Assembly: GCA_027487775.1 (NCBI GenBank)
Contig: JAIYCY010000034.1
Span: 1 to 64,000, forward strand
DNA: 64,000 nucleotides
DNA from: Planctomycetaceae bacterium
GTDB taxonomy: Bacteria > Planctomycetota > Phycisphaerae > Tepidisphaerales > Tepidisphaeraceae
Reading direction: 5' to 3'
Of the stretch, positions 1-7,625 are shown piece after piece (the stretch's first letter is position 1; each line of letters begins with the position of its first letter). The position numbers were made by a program, and so were the translations under genes. Under the pieces are notes generated by a model. It made no database searches, was not told the origin of the DNA, and was given only the letters and a program-made list of their open reading frames with translations.

Positions 1-32
1 CGCGGCGAATTCCCTGCCGGGCTCTCGATCGC

Positions 33-859
33 CCTTCCGCGTTCATCAGAACGCGGCCCCATTGAAGCCAGTGTGTTCATGGCGTTGGGGATGGCTCAAC
101 GCGGACCTTCCGCGTTCATCAGAACGCGGCCCCATTGAAGCCCGTGTCCGCGTGGCGCGTCGGCATCGACGCGGATGGCCTTCCGCGTTCATCAGAACGC
201 GGCCCCATTGAAGCGATCCGCGTTCCGAGCAGTAGAGATTGAGCAACCCTCCTTCCGCGTTCATCAGAACGCGGCCCCATTGAAGCCAGAATAAACGGCT
301 TGACCGCACCATCGGTACGGACCTTCCGCGTTCATCAGAACGCGGCCCCATTGAAGCGTACTCCGACGCTTTGAGTGTGCCGGATGCAACGGCCCTTCCG
401 CGTTCATCAGAACGCGGCCCCATTGAAGCCGGATCGGTCGCCCCAGTCGCCGCCGGCAACGTACTCCTTCCGCGTTCATCAGAACGCGGCCCCATTGAAG
501 CCCGCGCAAATGCTTTCGGGCGGCAGCGCGAAATCGACCTTCCGCGTTCATCAGAACGCGGCCCCATTGAAGCTGGACATCCGAGGCAACGTCATCGAGG
601 CCGGTATCCCTTCCGCGTTCATCAGAACGCGGCCCCATTGAAGCAGAGTGCCACGTCCACTGTGGCTCGGGGTAGAGTTCGCGGACCTTCCGCGTTCATC
701 AGAACGCGGCCCCATTGAAGCGGGTGGTCTCCTTTCGGAACGCATCGCCGACGCCGCCCTTCCGCGTTCATCAGAACGCGGCCCCATTGAAGCGATCGCG
801 TCGTCTTTCAGCCGGCACACTCGCACGCCGTCCTTCCGCGTTCATCAGAACGCGGCCCC
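33..859 (+). CRISPR. CRISPR array, leader-distal end (11 full repeats plus 1 truncated)
   Basis: Identical 36-bp repeats start at 33, 106, 179, 251, 322, 394, 466, 538, 609, 686 and 758. A twelfth copy at 832-859 keeps 28 bases and loses its last 8. The eleven spacers are 35-38 nt, except one of 41 nt (645-685). Each repeat holds a perfect 8-bp hairpin, CCGCGTTC-ATCA-GAACGCGG, and ends in ATTGAAGC, like the 3' end of many type I repeats. The degenerate last copy and the ATTGAAGC end both suggest transcription left to right, with the leader and cas genes off the left edge. No cas gene is visible, so the subtype cannot be assigned. Confidence 0.98.
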
Positions 860-1308
860 GCGGCGGCGCACGTGGCGCGGCCACCTGACTCTGATTCGGT
901 CACAGGGGCGTCATCAGGCTGACGTGCAGCCCGTCGCTCGACCGCCGGCTGGAACAGGCTCGCCTGGTCCTTCTCCGTCGGAACGAACTCGATCCAATCT
1001 ATCTCCCGGCCCATGCACCGCTCAAGCGTCTCCAGAACCAGGCAGAGCGGCATGTGCGTCTTTCGTGCAATCGTCTCCGGCGTGTGCGGCGTGCCACTGG
1101 TTTTGAGCAGCACGCCCCGCTCCGGACTTTTGCTGGCCAGCAGCGCGATGGCCACGAAACAGCCGTAGTGCGATGGCCCTCGCGGATGATCGAGCAGCGT
1201 GAGATACCCGTCCCCATCCTGTTTGTTGGGGAAGGCCAGCCAGCGAAGATCCTTGATCTCGCGTGAGCGATTGTTTTCGTGGCTGTCCCACTGCTTGATG
1301 CGGTACAT
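808..1308 (-). CDS. Phage-type protein whose 3' end runs into the CRISPR array (166 aa, probably truncated)
   Basis: The start MYRIKQWDSHENNRSREIKDL and the block FPNKQDGDGYLTLLDHP (about residues 27-43) resemble the N-terminal part of proteins found in phage and prophage replication regions, which often carry this PNK-DGDGY stretch ahead of a helical DNA-binding part. That family link is from memory and unproven. The ATG at 1306-1308 is preceded by GGGAG. The last residues (GPRSDERGR) are translated from the terminal CRISPR repeat, and the stop codon lies inside the last spacer. The original C-terminus has therefore been replaced by array sequence, and the gene is probably a remnant. Confidence 0.6.
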   Translation of the reverse strand: MYRIKQWDSHENNRSREIKDLRWLAFPNKQDGDGYLTLLDHPRGPSHYGCFVAIALLASKSPERGVLLKTSGTPHTPETIARKTHMPLCLVLETLERCMGREIDWIEFVPTEKDQASLFQPAVERRAARQPDDAPVTESESGGRATCAAAGPRSDERGRTACECAG

Positions 1309-1809
1309 GACTCACTCCCATTTAGACCGCGCTGGCGTTTTGACCTTCGGGCTCGATGAACAGTCCAGACCATCTGGATGTCTGTGAAGAGTGCTGGCTG
1401 CGTCGCAAGACGACACGGAATAGATTTCTTCGAAGCTCAATGAGAGGCTACGCGCCCGCCGTGCGGAGACGCCTATCAAAGATGCCAACCCGAGCGGGTT
1501 CTGGATCGGAGAAACATCAACGCTGCGCATGCCCGGTCCCACGGATCCGCGTCTCAGGGCTGTCCGATTCCGATGCGTGACTTTTCCGAAAGTGGAGTCG
1601 CCGGTCGACCCTCCGCGAGGCACGGTCGGCGGTGGTGTATCGGTCGCGCGGGTGTCGTACGACACCTCCCACGACACCTGCTGGACTGGTTTGTTAGGGT
1701 AAAGTCGTGTATTCTCGGGCATACCTCGCTGCGATGTGCGGCGAGGACTTATTGTGTGATCGCTCGAAAAATCAGGCTTTTTCTGAGTCTTTTCGCCCCG
1801 CGATGACAA
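1309..1809. other. Gene-free stretch between phage-type gene and tRNA-Ala
   Basis: Open frames exist here on both strands, but their translations are low-complexity and Arg/Ser-rich with no recognisable domain. The only structured element I see is the palindrome at 1651-1678, listed separately. The stretch lies downstream of the 3' end of tRNA-Ala, a common site for integrated elements. Confidence 0.5.
1651..1678. promoter_or_regulatory. Perfect 16-bp palindrome plus repeated half-site (candidate operator)
   Basis: GGTGTCGTACGACACC at 1651-1666 is a perfect inverted repeat. The half-site ACGACACC recurs in direct orientation at 1671-1678, twelve bases after its first occurrence. This geometry fits a dimeric regulator with an accessory half-site. 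It lies upstream of the phage-type gene (start 1308). Function is inferred from symmetry only. Confidence 0.4.
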
Positions 1810-1882
1810 TGGACCTGAACGGATTCGAACCGATAACCCCTGCCTTGCAAAGGCAGTGCTCTCCCAATTGAGCTACAGGCCC
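1810..1882 (-). tRNA. tRNA-Ala (TGC)
   Basis: On the minus strand a 73-nt cloverleaf can be drawn. The acceptor GGGCCTG pairs with CAGGTCC and includes the G3-U70 pair that identifies alanine tRNAs. The anticodon stem CTGCC/GGCAG encloses loop TTTGCAA with anticodon TGC. The T-arm contains GGTTCGAATCC. The discriminator is A and CCA is not encoded. The gene lies about 95 bp beyond the last gene of the ubiquitin-like operon, on the same strand. Confidence 0.97.
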
Positions 1883-1976
1883 TCAGAACGATGCATCTTA
1901 ACCGCTCGACGGGGGGTTGGGCAAATGGCCGGAGGCGGAACGGCCTTTGAAACCGCGACGCAGCCGCTCGTGTTGA

Positions 1977-2639
1977 TCAGATGCCTTGTCGAAGGTCGCG
2001 GGGATCGAGGGGTAGTTTGGATTGATTGAGGTCCGCCCACATCGCGGCCTCGGCGTTGAGCGGGCTTTGGATGTTGTAGGCCTGGTAGGCGATCATCTCG
2101 GCGACGCGAAGCACCAGATCGCCCAGCCGCTCGCCGGCTGACCAGTGATCGCCGATGCAGATGCTGACCTTGTCGATGTTCGGATGAAAGACTGGCGTGA
2201 GCATCCGACATCGCGGGGCCGACCTCGGATACTCGCTCGTCAACTCGATTCGCATCACATGCCGGTCCGACGGCTGAATGTTTCCGCTCCGATCAGGCCC
2301 ATGCACCGTGCCACGGACACGCAGTTCGATTTCGAAAGCGGTGGGCGGATCGCCTTCGATGTGTGATAGCTTGGCGACGGGATGTTCCTCGGTGAACCAC
2401 GCTCGCAGCGCATCGGCATCTGCGCGCACGCGTCGTGTTCGCAACACCCCGCCGCTGATCGGCGCAACACGCGCGGGCTCGCCCGCTCCCGCTGATCCCA
2501 TCGACTTCACCTCAGGACTCGATTCCGATCGCAACGGAACCATCAACGACGCCCCGCACGCACACCGCGCTCCACGCCCTGCCAGAGCCTCGGCGACGGC
2601 GTACTGTTTTCCGCACACACCGCACGCAAATCGAATCAT
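1977..2639 (-). CDS. E2-like ubiquitin-conjugating enzyme with N-terminal zinc ribbon (220 aa)
   Basis: Residues 6-28 form a small zinc ribbon (C6xxC9 ... C26xC28). Residues from about 70 onward carry a UBC fold: a YPRSAP segment, then HPNI (152-155), the candidate catalytic cysteine C161 in VSICIGDHW, a downstream Trp and the helix leading to QSPLN. HPN followed by a Cys some seven residues later is the E2 active-site signature. E2 enzymes receive the ubiquitin-like protein from E1 as a thioester and pass it to a lysine. The ATG at 2637-2639 overlaps the stop of the RING-type gene as ATGA, so I chose it over an upstream start 126 bases earlier. It is the last gene of the operon. Confidence 0.9.
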   Translation of the reverse strand: MIRFACGVCGKQYAVAEALAGRGARCACGASLMVPLRSESSPEVKSMGSAGAGEPARVAPISGGVLRTRRVRADADALRAWFTEEHPVAKLSHIEGDPPTAFEIELRVRGTVHGPDRSGNIQPSDRHVMRIELTSEYPRSAPRCRMLTPVFHPNIDKVSICIGDHWSAGERLGDLVLRVAEMIAYQAYNIQSPLNAEAAMWADLNQSKLPLDPRDLRQGI

Positions 2640-3565
2640 CGCAAGCCTCCGATCCACCAGCCGATCGATACACCCACGCCCGCAATCCCCAGTAACACCA
2701 GCGCCACATACATCGCAACGCCCGCGCGGATTCGCCTCACGAGCCAGAACACTAGCAGTCCCCAAGCAAGGGCGCCAAAGGCCATCATCCCCAGCAAACC
2801 GAGCAGCACGATCTGTGCCCAGCGCAGCGTTCGATGGTCATCCGAGGCCGATTCCGAAGATGAATCAACCATCGGCTCAGAATCGGCTTCGGCGATGATC
2901 GTTTCGCTGATTGCCACATCACTCAAATCGATTGGGGGTTGAGCGCCGCAGCCGAAGGTGGCGCAGCTTCCGAGTTCGGCGTGACAGTCGGCGTGATGCA
3001 CGCTGAGGCATCGCGGGCAGACCCAGATCGCCTCGCCCGGCTTGATGTCGCTATGACAAGCACCGCAGGATTGCCTGGCCTGTTGAAGCGTGGACGGCCG
3101 CCATTCGATCGGGCCGTCGCACGCCTTGCATCGGACGATCGCGCGCGTGTCGTGCAGCGGAACAAAACCGACACGCCCGCATCGACAACGCACGAGATGC
3201 CCGCCTTCGCTCTGATCTCCCGCCGGAATCTCAAAGTTGGCGGGCACTTCGCCGATGAAAAAGTGTGCGCGAACGCGACCAAACCGCAGCGCCTGCGCGT
3301 GTCGCAGATCGATCGATGTCGCGTCGTCAGGCCGACCGTCGCGCGTCGGCTTGATCGACCTATTGACAGCGCTGTGATCGATGAATCGCCAGCCTTCGTC
3401 GTTCGGCTCGATCGTTGCGTGAATGCGAGAGACGGTCGGATGAGCGATGACGATGTCGCATTGTCGGTCGCGTCCGATTGTGGTGGCGCGCTCGATCGTG
3501 TGCACGAGCGGGCCGTTGGGCATGAGCATGAGCAGCGTCGCTTGCGTGGTGGTCGTCCTGTTCAT
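2636..3565 (-). CDS. FHA - zinc ribbon - RING-type treble clef - 2 TM protein, candidate E3 ligase (309 aa)
   Basis: Residues 1-105 are an FHA domain with the phosphothreonine-binding residues in place (G31-R32, then S46-R-I-H49). A zinc ribbon follows (C127xC129, C146xxC149). Next is an eight-ligand cross-brace pattern typical of RING fingers: C167xxC170, C183xxC186, H190/H191, C194, C201, C206. Two hydrophobic helices (about 250-275 and 283-305) anchor the C-terminus. Prokaryotic RING families with transmembrane helices are known beside E1, E2 and JAB genes, and this protein fits that description. It probably recruits the E2 at the membrane and reads phosphorylated partners. Start and stop overlap both neighbours by ATGA, indicating translational coupling. 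Confidence 0.85.
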   Translation of the reverse strand: MNRTTTTQATLLMLMPNGPLVHTIERATTIGRDRQCDIVIAHPTVSRIHATIEPNDEGWRFIDHSAVNRSIKPTRDGRPDDATSIDLRHAQALRFGRVRAHFFIGEVPANFEIPAGDQSEGGHLVRCRCGRVGFVPLHDTRAIVRCKACDGPIEWRPSTLQQARQSCGACHSDIKPGEAIWVCPRCLSVHHADCHAELGSCATFGCGAQPPIDLSDVAISETIIAEADSEPMVDSSSESASDDHRTLRWAQIVLLGLLGMMAFGALAWGLLVFWLVRRIRAGVAMYVALVLLGIAGVGVSIGWWIGGLR

Positions 3566-4821
3566 GACGATGCTCCTCGCGTTTCAAAGACGAGGGTCGT
3601 CTGACCGACGTCAATGCGATCGCCGTGGCGGAGGCGGGCGCGGGCGACCGGGCGATCATTGAGCTTTGTCGGTGAGCCCATCGGAAGATTCTCGATCTCA
3701 AAGCCTTCCCGCGTGCGATGAATGGCGGCGTGTCTTCGGCCGACCGTCGGGTCTTTGAAGAGGTAGACGTGACTCATCGGAGACGAACCGATGAATGTCG
3801 GATCGCGATAAAGAATGAACTGCTTGCCCGCGATCAGCCCACGCGCCACGCGAAGCCAGCCGCGCTTGGTCGCGCTCTCGATCGCGCCCCAGGCAAGGCC
3901 CGTCGCCCCGCCCAGCACCAGCAACGCGATCAGGCGCGACACAGTTGCCTGATCCATGCCCATCGCACGCTCGATCGGAACCACGAGCGCCCCACCAACG
4001 CATCCGCCCACGAGTCCGCCGAGCATGCCGACGATCGTCCGCTTGCCGCTTCGCATCACGATGCCGGGCGCAAGGCCAATGAAGAGACCTAGAAGCCCGT
4101 AAATGATCGCATCCCGCAGAACCCGCATCCCGAGCGTGGCAGAGAGAGGATCGCTGCCAATCAGCGCGTCGGAGATGCGGTCTCCTGCCAACGCCGCTAT
4201 CGCCCCTCCCAATAGCCCTGCTATCGCGCCCACGCTCGCGCTGATCGTCGCACCGGCGGAGTTACGCTCGATCACACGCTCCGCCGACGAAAGGGCCAAG
4301 CCGATCAGCACCGCCGCGCACGCATAGGTCAACAGCTCCGCCGTCCGATCGCGCTCACGCTCGGCTTTCGCCAGTTCGTTCAACCGCACCGCTCGCCCGC
4401 CTGCGTCCAGCGATGGATCCGTCTGTATCGCAAAATAGGGATTGCCCGCGCCCGTCCGAACTCGCAATTCCCGCGCACGCATCGCGCGATCGTCGCTCAA
4501 TCTCCCGTCCAGCCGCGCTCGCTCGATCGATTCCAGATCGTTCATCATCATCCGCGCTTCGGCACGAATGTCCGGACGAACGCCCAGCAATGTCCCTGCG
4601 CCCCAGCCCAACAAGCCCCCCAAAAGCCCCGCCAAACAAAGATAAAATGCAGGCCTGAACCACCACGCCGGACGCGACTTCACCGGCGCGATCACCTCGG
4701 CCGATTCGTAATGACGCTTGGTCCCACGCACCCGGTCAAGCTCCGCCAGACGCGCATCCACCTTCGCATCCGCGATCTCGTCGGTCGTGATCTTGATCTT
4801 CGGCTGTTCCATCTCGCTCAT
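3562..4821 (-). CDS. Multi-spanning membrane protein with C-terminal FHA domain (419 aa)
   Basis: A charged N-terminus of about 55 residues precedes a first membrane helix. Glycine-rich helices follow (GLLGGLLGWGAG, later GMLGGLVGG), about six or seven in total, with a polar loop after the first. The last 95 residues form an FHA-like fold. However, the usual GR is GS and the usual SxxH is GRRH, so phosphothreonine binding may be weakened. It sits between the JAMM and RING-type genes in the ubiquitin-like operon and could be a scaffold. I chose ATG 4819-4821 (MSEMEQPK), 8 nt after the upstream stop. An in-frame start at 4887 would lie inside the JAMM gene. Confidence 0.75.
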   Translation of the reverse strand: MSEMEQPKIKITTDEIADAKVDARLAELDRVRGTKRHYESAEVIAPVKSRPAWWFRPAFYLCLAGLLGGLLGWGAGTLLGVRPDIRAEARMMMNDLESIERARLDGRLSDDRAMRARELRVRTGAGNPYFAIQTDPSLDAGGRAVRLNELAKAERERDRTAELLTYACAAVLIGLALSSAERVIERNSAGATISASVGAIAGLLGGAIAALAGDRISDALIGSDPLSATLGMRVLRDAIIYGLLGLFIGLAPGIVMRSGKRTIVGMLGGLVGGCVGGALVVPIERAMGMDQATVSRLIALLVLGGATGLAWGAIESATKRGWLRVARGLIAGKQFILYRDPTFIGSSPMSHVYLFKDPTVGRRHAAIHRTREGFEIENLPMGSPTKLNDRPVARARLRHGDRIDVGQTTLVFETRGASS

Positions 4822-4829
4822 CGTCCCGT

Positions 4830-5471
4830 TCAATTCCCAGTCCAAATCAACCACCCATACACCACGCACGCCACGCCGATCATGCACAACATCATCACCG
4901 CCGCATCCGTCAGCCGCTGCGTCGTCGTTGCAGGTGCTTCCTTTGCCAAGGGCAGCACCTTCGGCGCGTCACGCCGAACAAGCTCCTCCTCATGCCATAC
5001 GAAACTCCCCGCATCACCCGCCACCGGATCAACCACCAACGCTGTCATATGCGGCTGTTCAAAAAAGTTCCGACAAATGAAAACGTCCATGTCCGACAAA
5101 AACACACCAAACCCGGGATGCGAGTGATACCAACCCACCACGCTCGCCCCCGCATGCTTCTGGTCTATCTCCCGATGAATCTCCGCCCACGCCTCGCCCG
5201 TGAACGTCACATGCCCCGCGCCAGTCGTCGCCCGCAATGCCGGCACATAACCCTCCACCCACAACACGGCCCGCCCTGACTCGACTCGCAATTCGCCCAG
5301 CAACACCCCGCCCACCTCGCGATCCGTCACGCTCCGACAATGCGCAACAATCCCCTGCCACACCTCATCGCCGTACCTCACATCCATCGCCCCGTCCGCT
5401 GGTGGCTTCCGGTGCGTCCGCGCTTCGGCTGATTCCCGCGGGCGTCGCTCGCGTTTCTTCTTTACGCCCAT
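4830..5471 (-). CDS. JAMM/JAB-family metallopeptidase, tail-anchored (213 aa)
   Basis: The full JAMM signature is present: the upstream glutamate E52 (REVGG), then H116-S-H118-P, S126 and D129 (HSHPGFGVFLSDMD). This predicts an active zinc isopeptidase of the deubiquitinase type. A hydrophobic helix at about 188-208 followed by only a few residues predicts a C-terminal tail anchor, placing the catalytic domain in the cytoplasm. Its likely jobs are to trim the C-terminal extension of the ubiquitin-like protein and to remove it from targets. The start overlaps the end of the E1 gene by 10 nt. Confidence 0.9.
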   Translation of the reverse strand: MGVKKKRERRPRESAEARTHRKPPADGAMDVRYGDEVWQGIVAHCRSVTDREVGGVLLGELRVESGRAVLWVEGYVPALRATTGAGHVTFTGEAWAEIHREIDQKHAGASVVGWYHSHPGFGVFLSDMDVFICRNFFEQPHMTALVVDPVAGDAGSFVWHEEELVRRDAPKVLPLAKEAPATTTQRLTDAAVMMLCMIGVACVVYGWLIWTGN

Positions 5472-6724
5472 GTCAGCCCCCTGTCATGCAACGGGCCCAG
5501 CACTGCCGACCCATCACCCGCAAGCTCCAGACCGATCGCGCGGTCTTCCTTTCGCGCGACCACCACGTCAAACCGCGGCACGCCCATCTCCGCAAGCCTG
5601 CGATCTCCATAAGGCGACCCCCGTTCCATTTGATGCACAATCGTCGCCTCGCGCACTCGCCCGCAGTCGCACATCGCCTCGCCCACACGCACACGCGACA
5701 GCGCCCTCCCCACCCAATCGATCTTGCCGCAAGCACAAGCAAACCGCGTCACCAGATCACGCCCCACATCGATCACCGCCCCTTCGCCCAAGAGGTCCTG
5801 CGCCAGCTCCAGCAATTCACTCACCGTCACATCGCCTGATCCACCATCCAATTCGACGATCTCGCTCAACGTCTCGTGTGCAAGGCACGTCGGATTACGC
5901 ATGTAGCGCACGCGATCGGTCTCCAACGACAGACCACGAAACACAAACGCCTCGGCAGGGCTGACCGGCATGCCGTGCAGCCATTTGACCGCCTCCTGCA
6001 CCTCGATCGCTCCGATGATCGACGAAACCGTCGGTGTCGTCGGCGTGTGCCCGGTCTGCATCTGCTCACGGCTGAGCAGCGCACAACTACGCCTCTGCGC
6101 CAACAGCTGCCAGTCGCGCTCGCCCAGCGTGCATTCATAGCATGCGTTCTGATTCGCCGGATCAGGGATGAACGTGCGCGCGATGCCGTCGAGTTGCTCG
6201 ATCGCGCCGTCGATGAACGGCTTACCGAATCGCCAGGCCATACGATTCAAATGCAGCCGCGCTTCTCGATTATCCAAACCCCCGACGATCAGGTCCGCCC
6301 AGCGAAAAATGCCCGCGCCGACCTCGCCGCAAACGTCGGCGGTCATCCCGATTGCAGAACTGCCGGGGAATATCTCACGCGCCCTCAGGGCTGCGGTCTC
6401 AGCCTTCATCTTGCCGATGTCATCCTCACGAAACAGCACCGATCGCGCAAGGTTCGACATTTCGATCCGGTCCAGATCAATGATCATGATCTTCCCGATC
6501 CCGAGCAGCGAAAGATTCTTCACAATCTCATTGCCCAACGCACCCGCGCCCACCACCACCAATCGCGCCGCCGACAACGTCTCCTGCTTCCACCAATGAA
6601 TCTGACGCAAACGCGTAAATCGATCATCCACGCCATCCGCGCGTGAATCCGAGGCTGACCTCTCCGCGCGCGGCTCGATCGCGCCGGCGTCGTCGATCGT
6701 GATGCGGATGGGGTCGCTCGACAT
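5462..6724 (-). CDS. E1-like ThiF-fold activating enzyme (420 aa)
   Basis: This is a Rossmann-type adenylation domain with the nucleotide loop GAGALG (59-64), the acidic ribose contact in IIDLDRIEMSNL and the conserved RSVLF segment. C195xxC198 is the first half of the ThiF zinc site. C214 (RRSCALLS), ahead of GHTPTTPTVSSIIGA, is in the position expected for the E1 catalytic cysteine. A second cysteine cluster, C330xC332 ... C352xC354, forms a C-terminal zinc ribbon. The enzyme should adenylate the ubiquitin-like protein encoded just upstream and hand it to the E2. AGGA precedes the ATG at 6722-6724. Confidence 0.92.
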   Translation of the reverse strand: MSSDPIRITIDDAGAIEPRAERSASDSRADGVDDRFTRLRQIHWWKQETLSAARLVVVGAGALGNEIVKNLSLLGIGKIMIIDLDRIEMSNLARSVLFREDDIGKMKAETAALRAREIFPGSSAIGMTADVCGEVGAGIFRWADLIVGGLDNREARLHLNRMAWRFGKPFIDGAIEQLDGIARTFIPDPANQNACYECTLGERDWQLLAQRRSCALLSREQMQTGHTPTTPTVSSIIGAIEVQEAVKWLHGMPVSPAEAFVFRGLSLETDRVRYMRNPTCLAHETLSEIVELDGGSGDVTVSELLELAQDLLGEGAVIDVGRDLVTRFACACGKIDWVGRALSRVRVGEAMCDCGRVREATIVHQMERGSPYGDRRLAEMGVPRFDVVVARKEDRAIGLELAGDGSAVLGPLHDRGLTWA

Positions 6725-6761
6725 GATGATTCCTAATCAGCCCTGCCAGGTGCAAACGCGA

Positions 6762-7079
6762 TCATTCCAACGCAGCGGATCCGAATTCAATGCAGCCTGA
6801 TCTGATCCTCCGCCCCGCCGTGATCTCAGGAACCAGCCGCAGCACATCCCCGCTCGCCACGCCCGCTTCCTTCAAGGTCTGCGATTCCAGCAACTGCCTG
6901 CCCGTCGTGCGATGCTGCAATCGATAGCTCAGCAATTGCCCGTCAGGACCGAGTTGCGGAAACTTCAGCCGCTCAATCAGTACTGCAACCAATCGCGAGA
7001 TCGGCGCGTCACCCGGCACTTCCACTGGCTGCTTCTTCGTCCCGGTCGCGTCGTGAATTTCGATCGAAAGATTCGACAT
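6762..7079 (-). CDS. YukD/EsaB-like ubiquitin-like protein, first gene of the operon (105 aa)
   Basis: Residues 1-86 read as a beta-grasp domain: strand LSIEIHDATG, helix DAPISRLVAVLIERL, then LSYRLQHRTTGRQLLESQTL and the closing SGDVLRLVPEI. This is the pattern of YukD-type ubiquitin-like proteins. The domain ends ITAG (G89), followed by 16 more residues containing a second glycine (G95) and a cysteine (C96). There is no terminal GG, so the C-terminus probably needs trimming before activation, presumably by the JAMM enzyme. A very good Shine-Dalgarno (AAGGAG) precedes the ATG. It is followed after 37 nt by the E1 gene. Confidence 0.82.
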   Translation of the reverse strand: MSNLSIEIHDATGTKKQPVEVPGDAPISRLVAVLIERLKFPQLGPDGQLLSYRLQHRTTGRQLLESQTLKEAGVASGDVLRLVPEITAGRRIRSGCIEFGSAALE

Positions 7080-7625
7080 GACGATTTTGTTCTCCTTACA
7101 CTCACCCGACCGACCTCACCGACATCCCTGACTATCGGACGCTCCCGGAACCATCGCCGAACGTGCGACCGACAGACTCGATGCAGATTGAACCCGACCA
7201 CGCCACACAATCCCACGCCGAGCCGGCTAACCGTTGCCACGGCCGCTCGTCTCTGCGCATGATGCAACCATACACCAGCCCGGCGATCCGGGCATCTAGA
7301 ATTCGAACGGATGCAGACTTGGTTTCACCCGAAGGAACAAAGCTGCCAAGACGATGGTTCATCAGGCTCTGGACCATGACGCCCTTGCAGCTGCATCGCT
7401 GAAAACGATGCATCGAGGCGGATCTGCAATTCAAAACCTCATCGAACATGGCATGACGGAGAAGACATTTGTTCCCATACAATCCGATTGATCCCGTACA
7501 GGCCGATCCATTCGACCCCTCATCGATTCACTGTTGAGTCCGAGAGGCGTTGGCACTACGGGAGCGCGTTGGCAGTCCGAGATGACGTCGGTACGTAGAT
7601 TCAAGACTTAACTCTGAGAGATGAT
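7080..7625. other. Intergenic region between the divergent ubiquitin-like operon and the Wzz gene
   Basis: It should hold divergent promoters for the minus-strand operon (start 7079) and the plus-strand wzz-type gene (start 7626). No convincing -35/-10 pair, operator or small gene stands out to me. Open frames here translate to unstructured Arg/His-rich sequence and I discount them. Confidence 0.5.

Noticed and set aside
46-826. Several open frames of 88-173 residues across the first 800 bases on both strands
   Set aside because: They are translations of the 36-bp CRISPR repeats (recurring MGPRSDERGR or LPRSSERGPIEA), not genes.
1312-1809. 165-codon minus-strand frame ahead of the phage-type gene
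   Set aside because: Arg/Ser-rich without periodic structure or domain. It ends within the promoter area of the next gene and has no convincing ribosome-binding site.
6772-6786. Adjacent BamHI and EcoRI sites (GGATCC next to GAATTC) at the end of the Ubl gene, suggesting a cloning scar
   Set aside because: They lie in frame inside native-looking coding sequence with no vector sequence around. Coincidence is the simpler reading.
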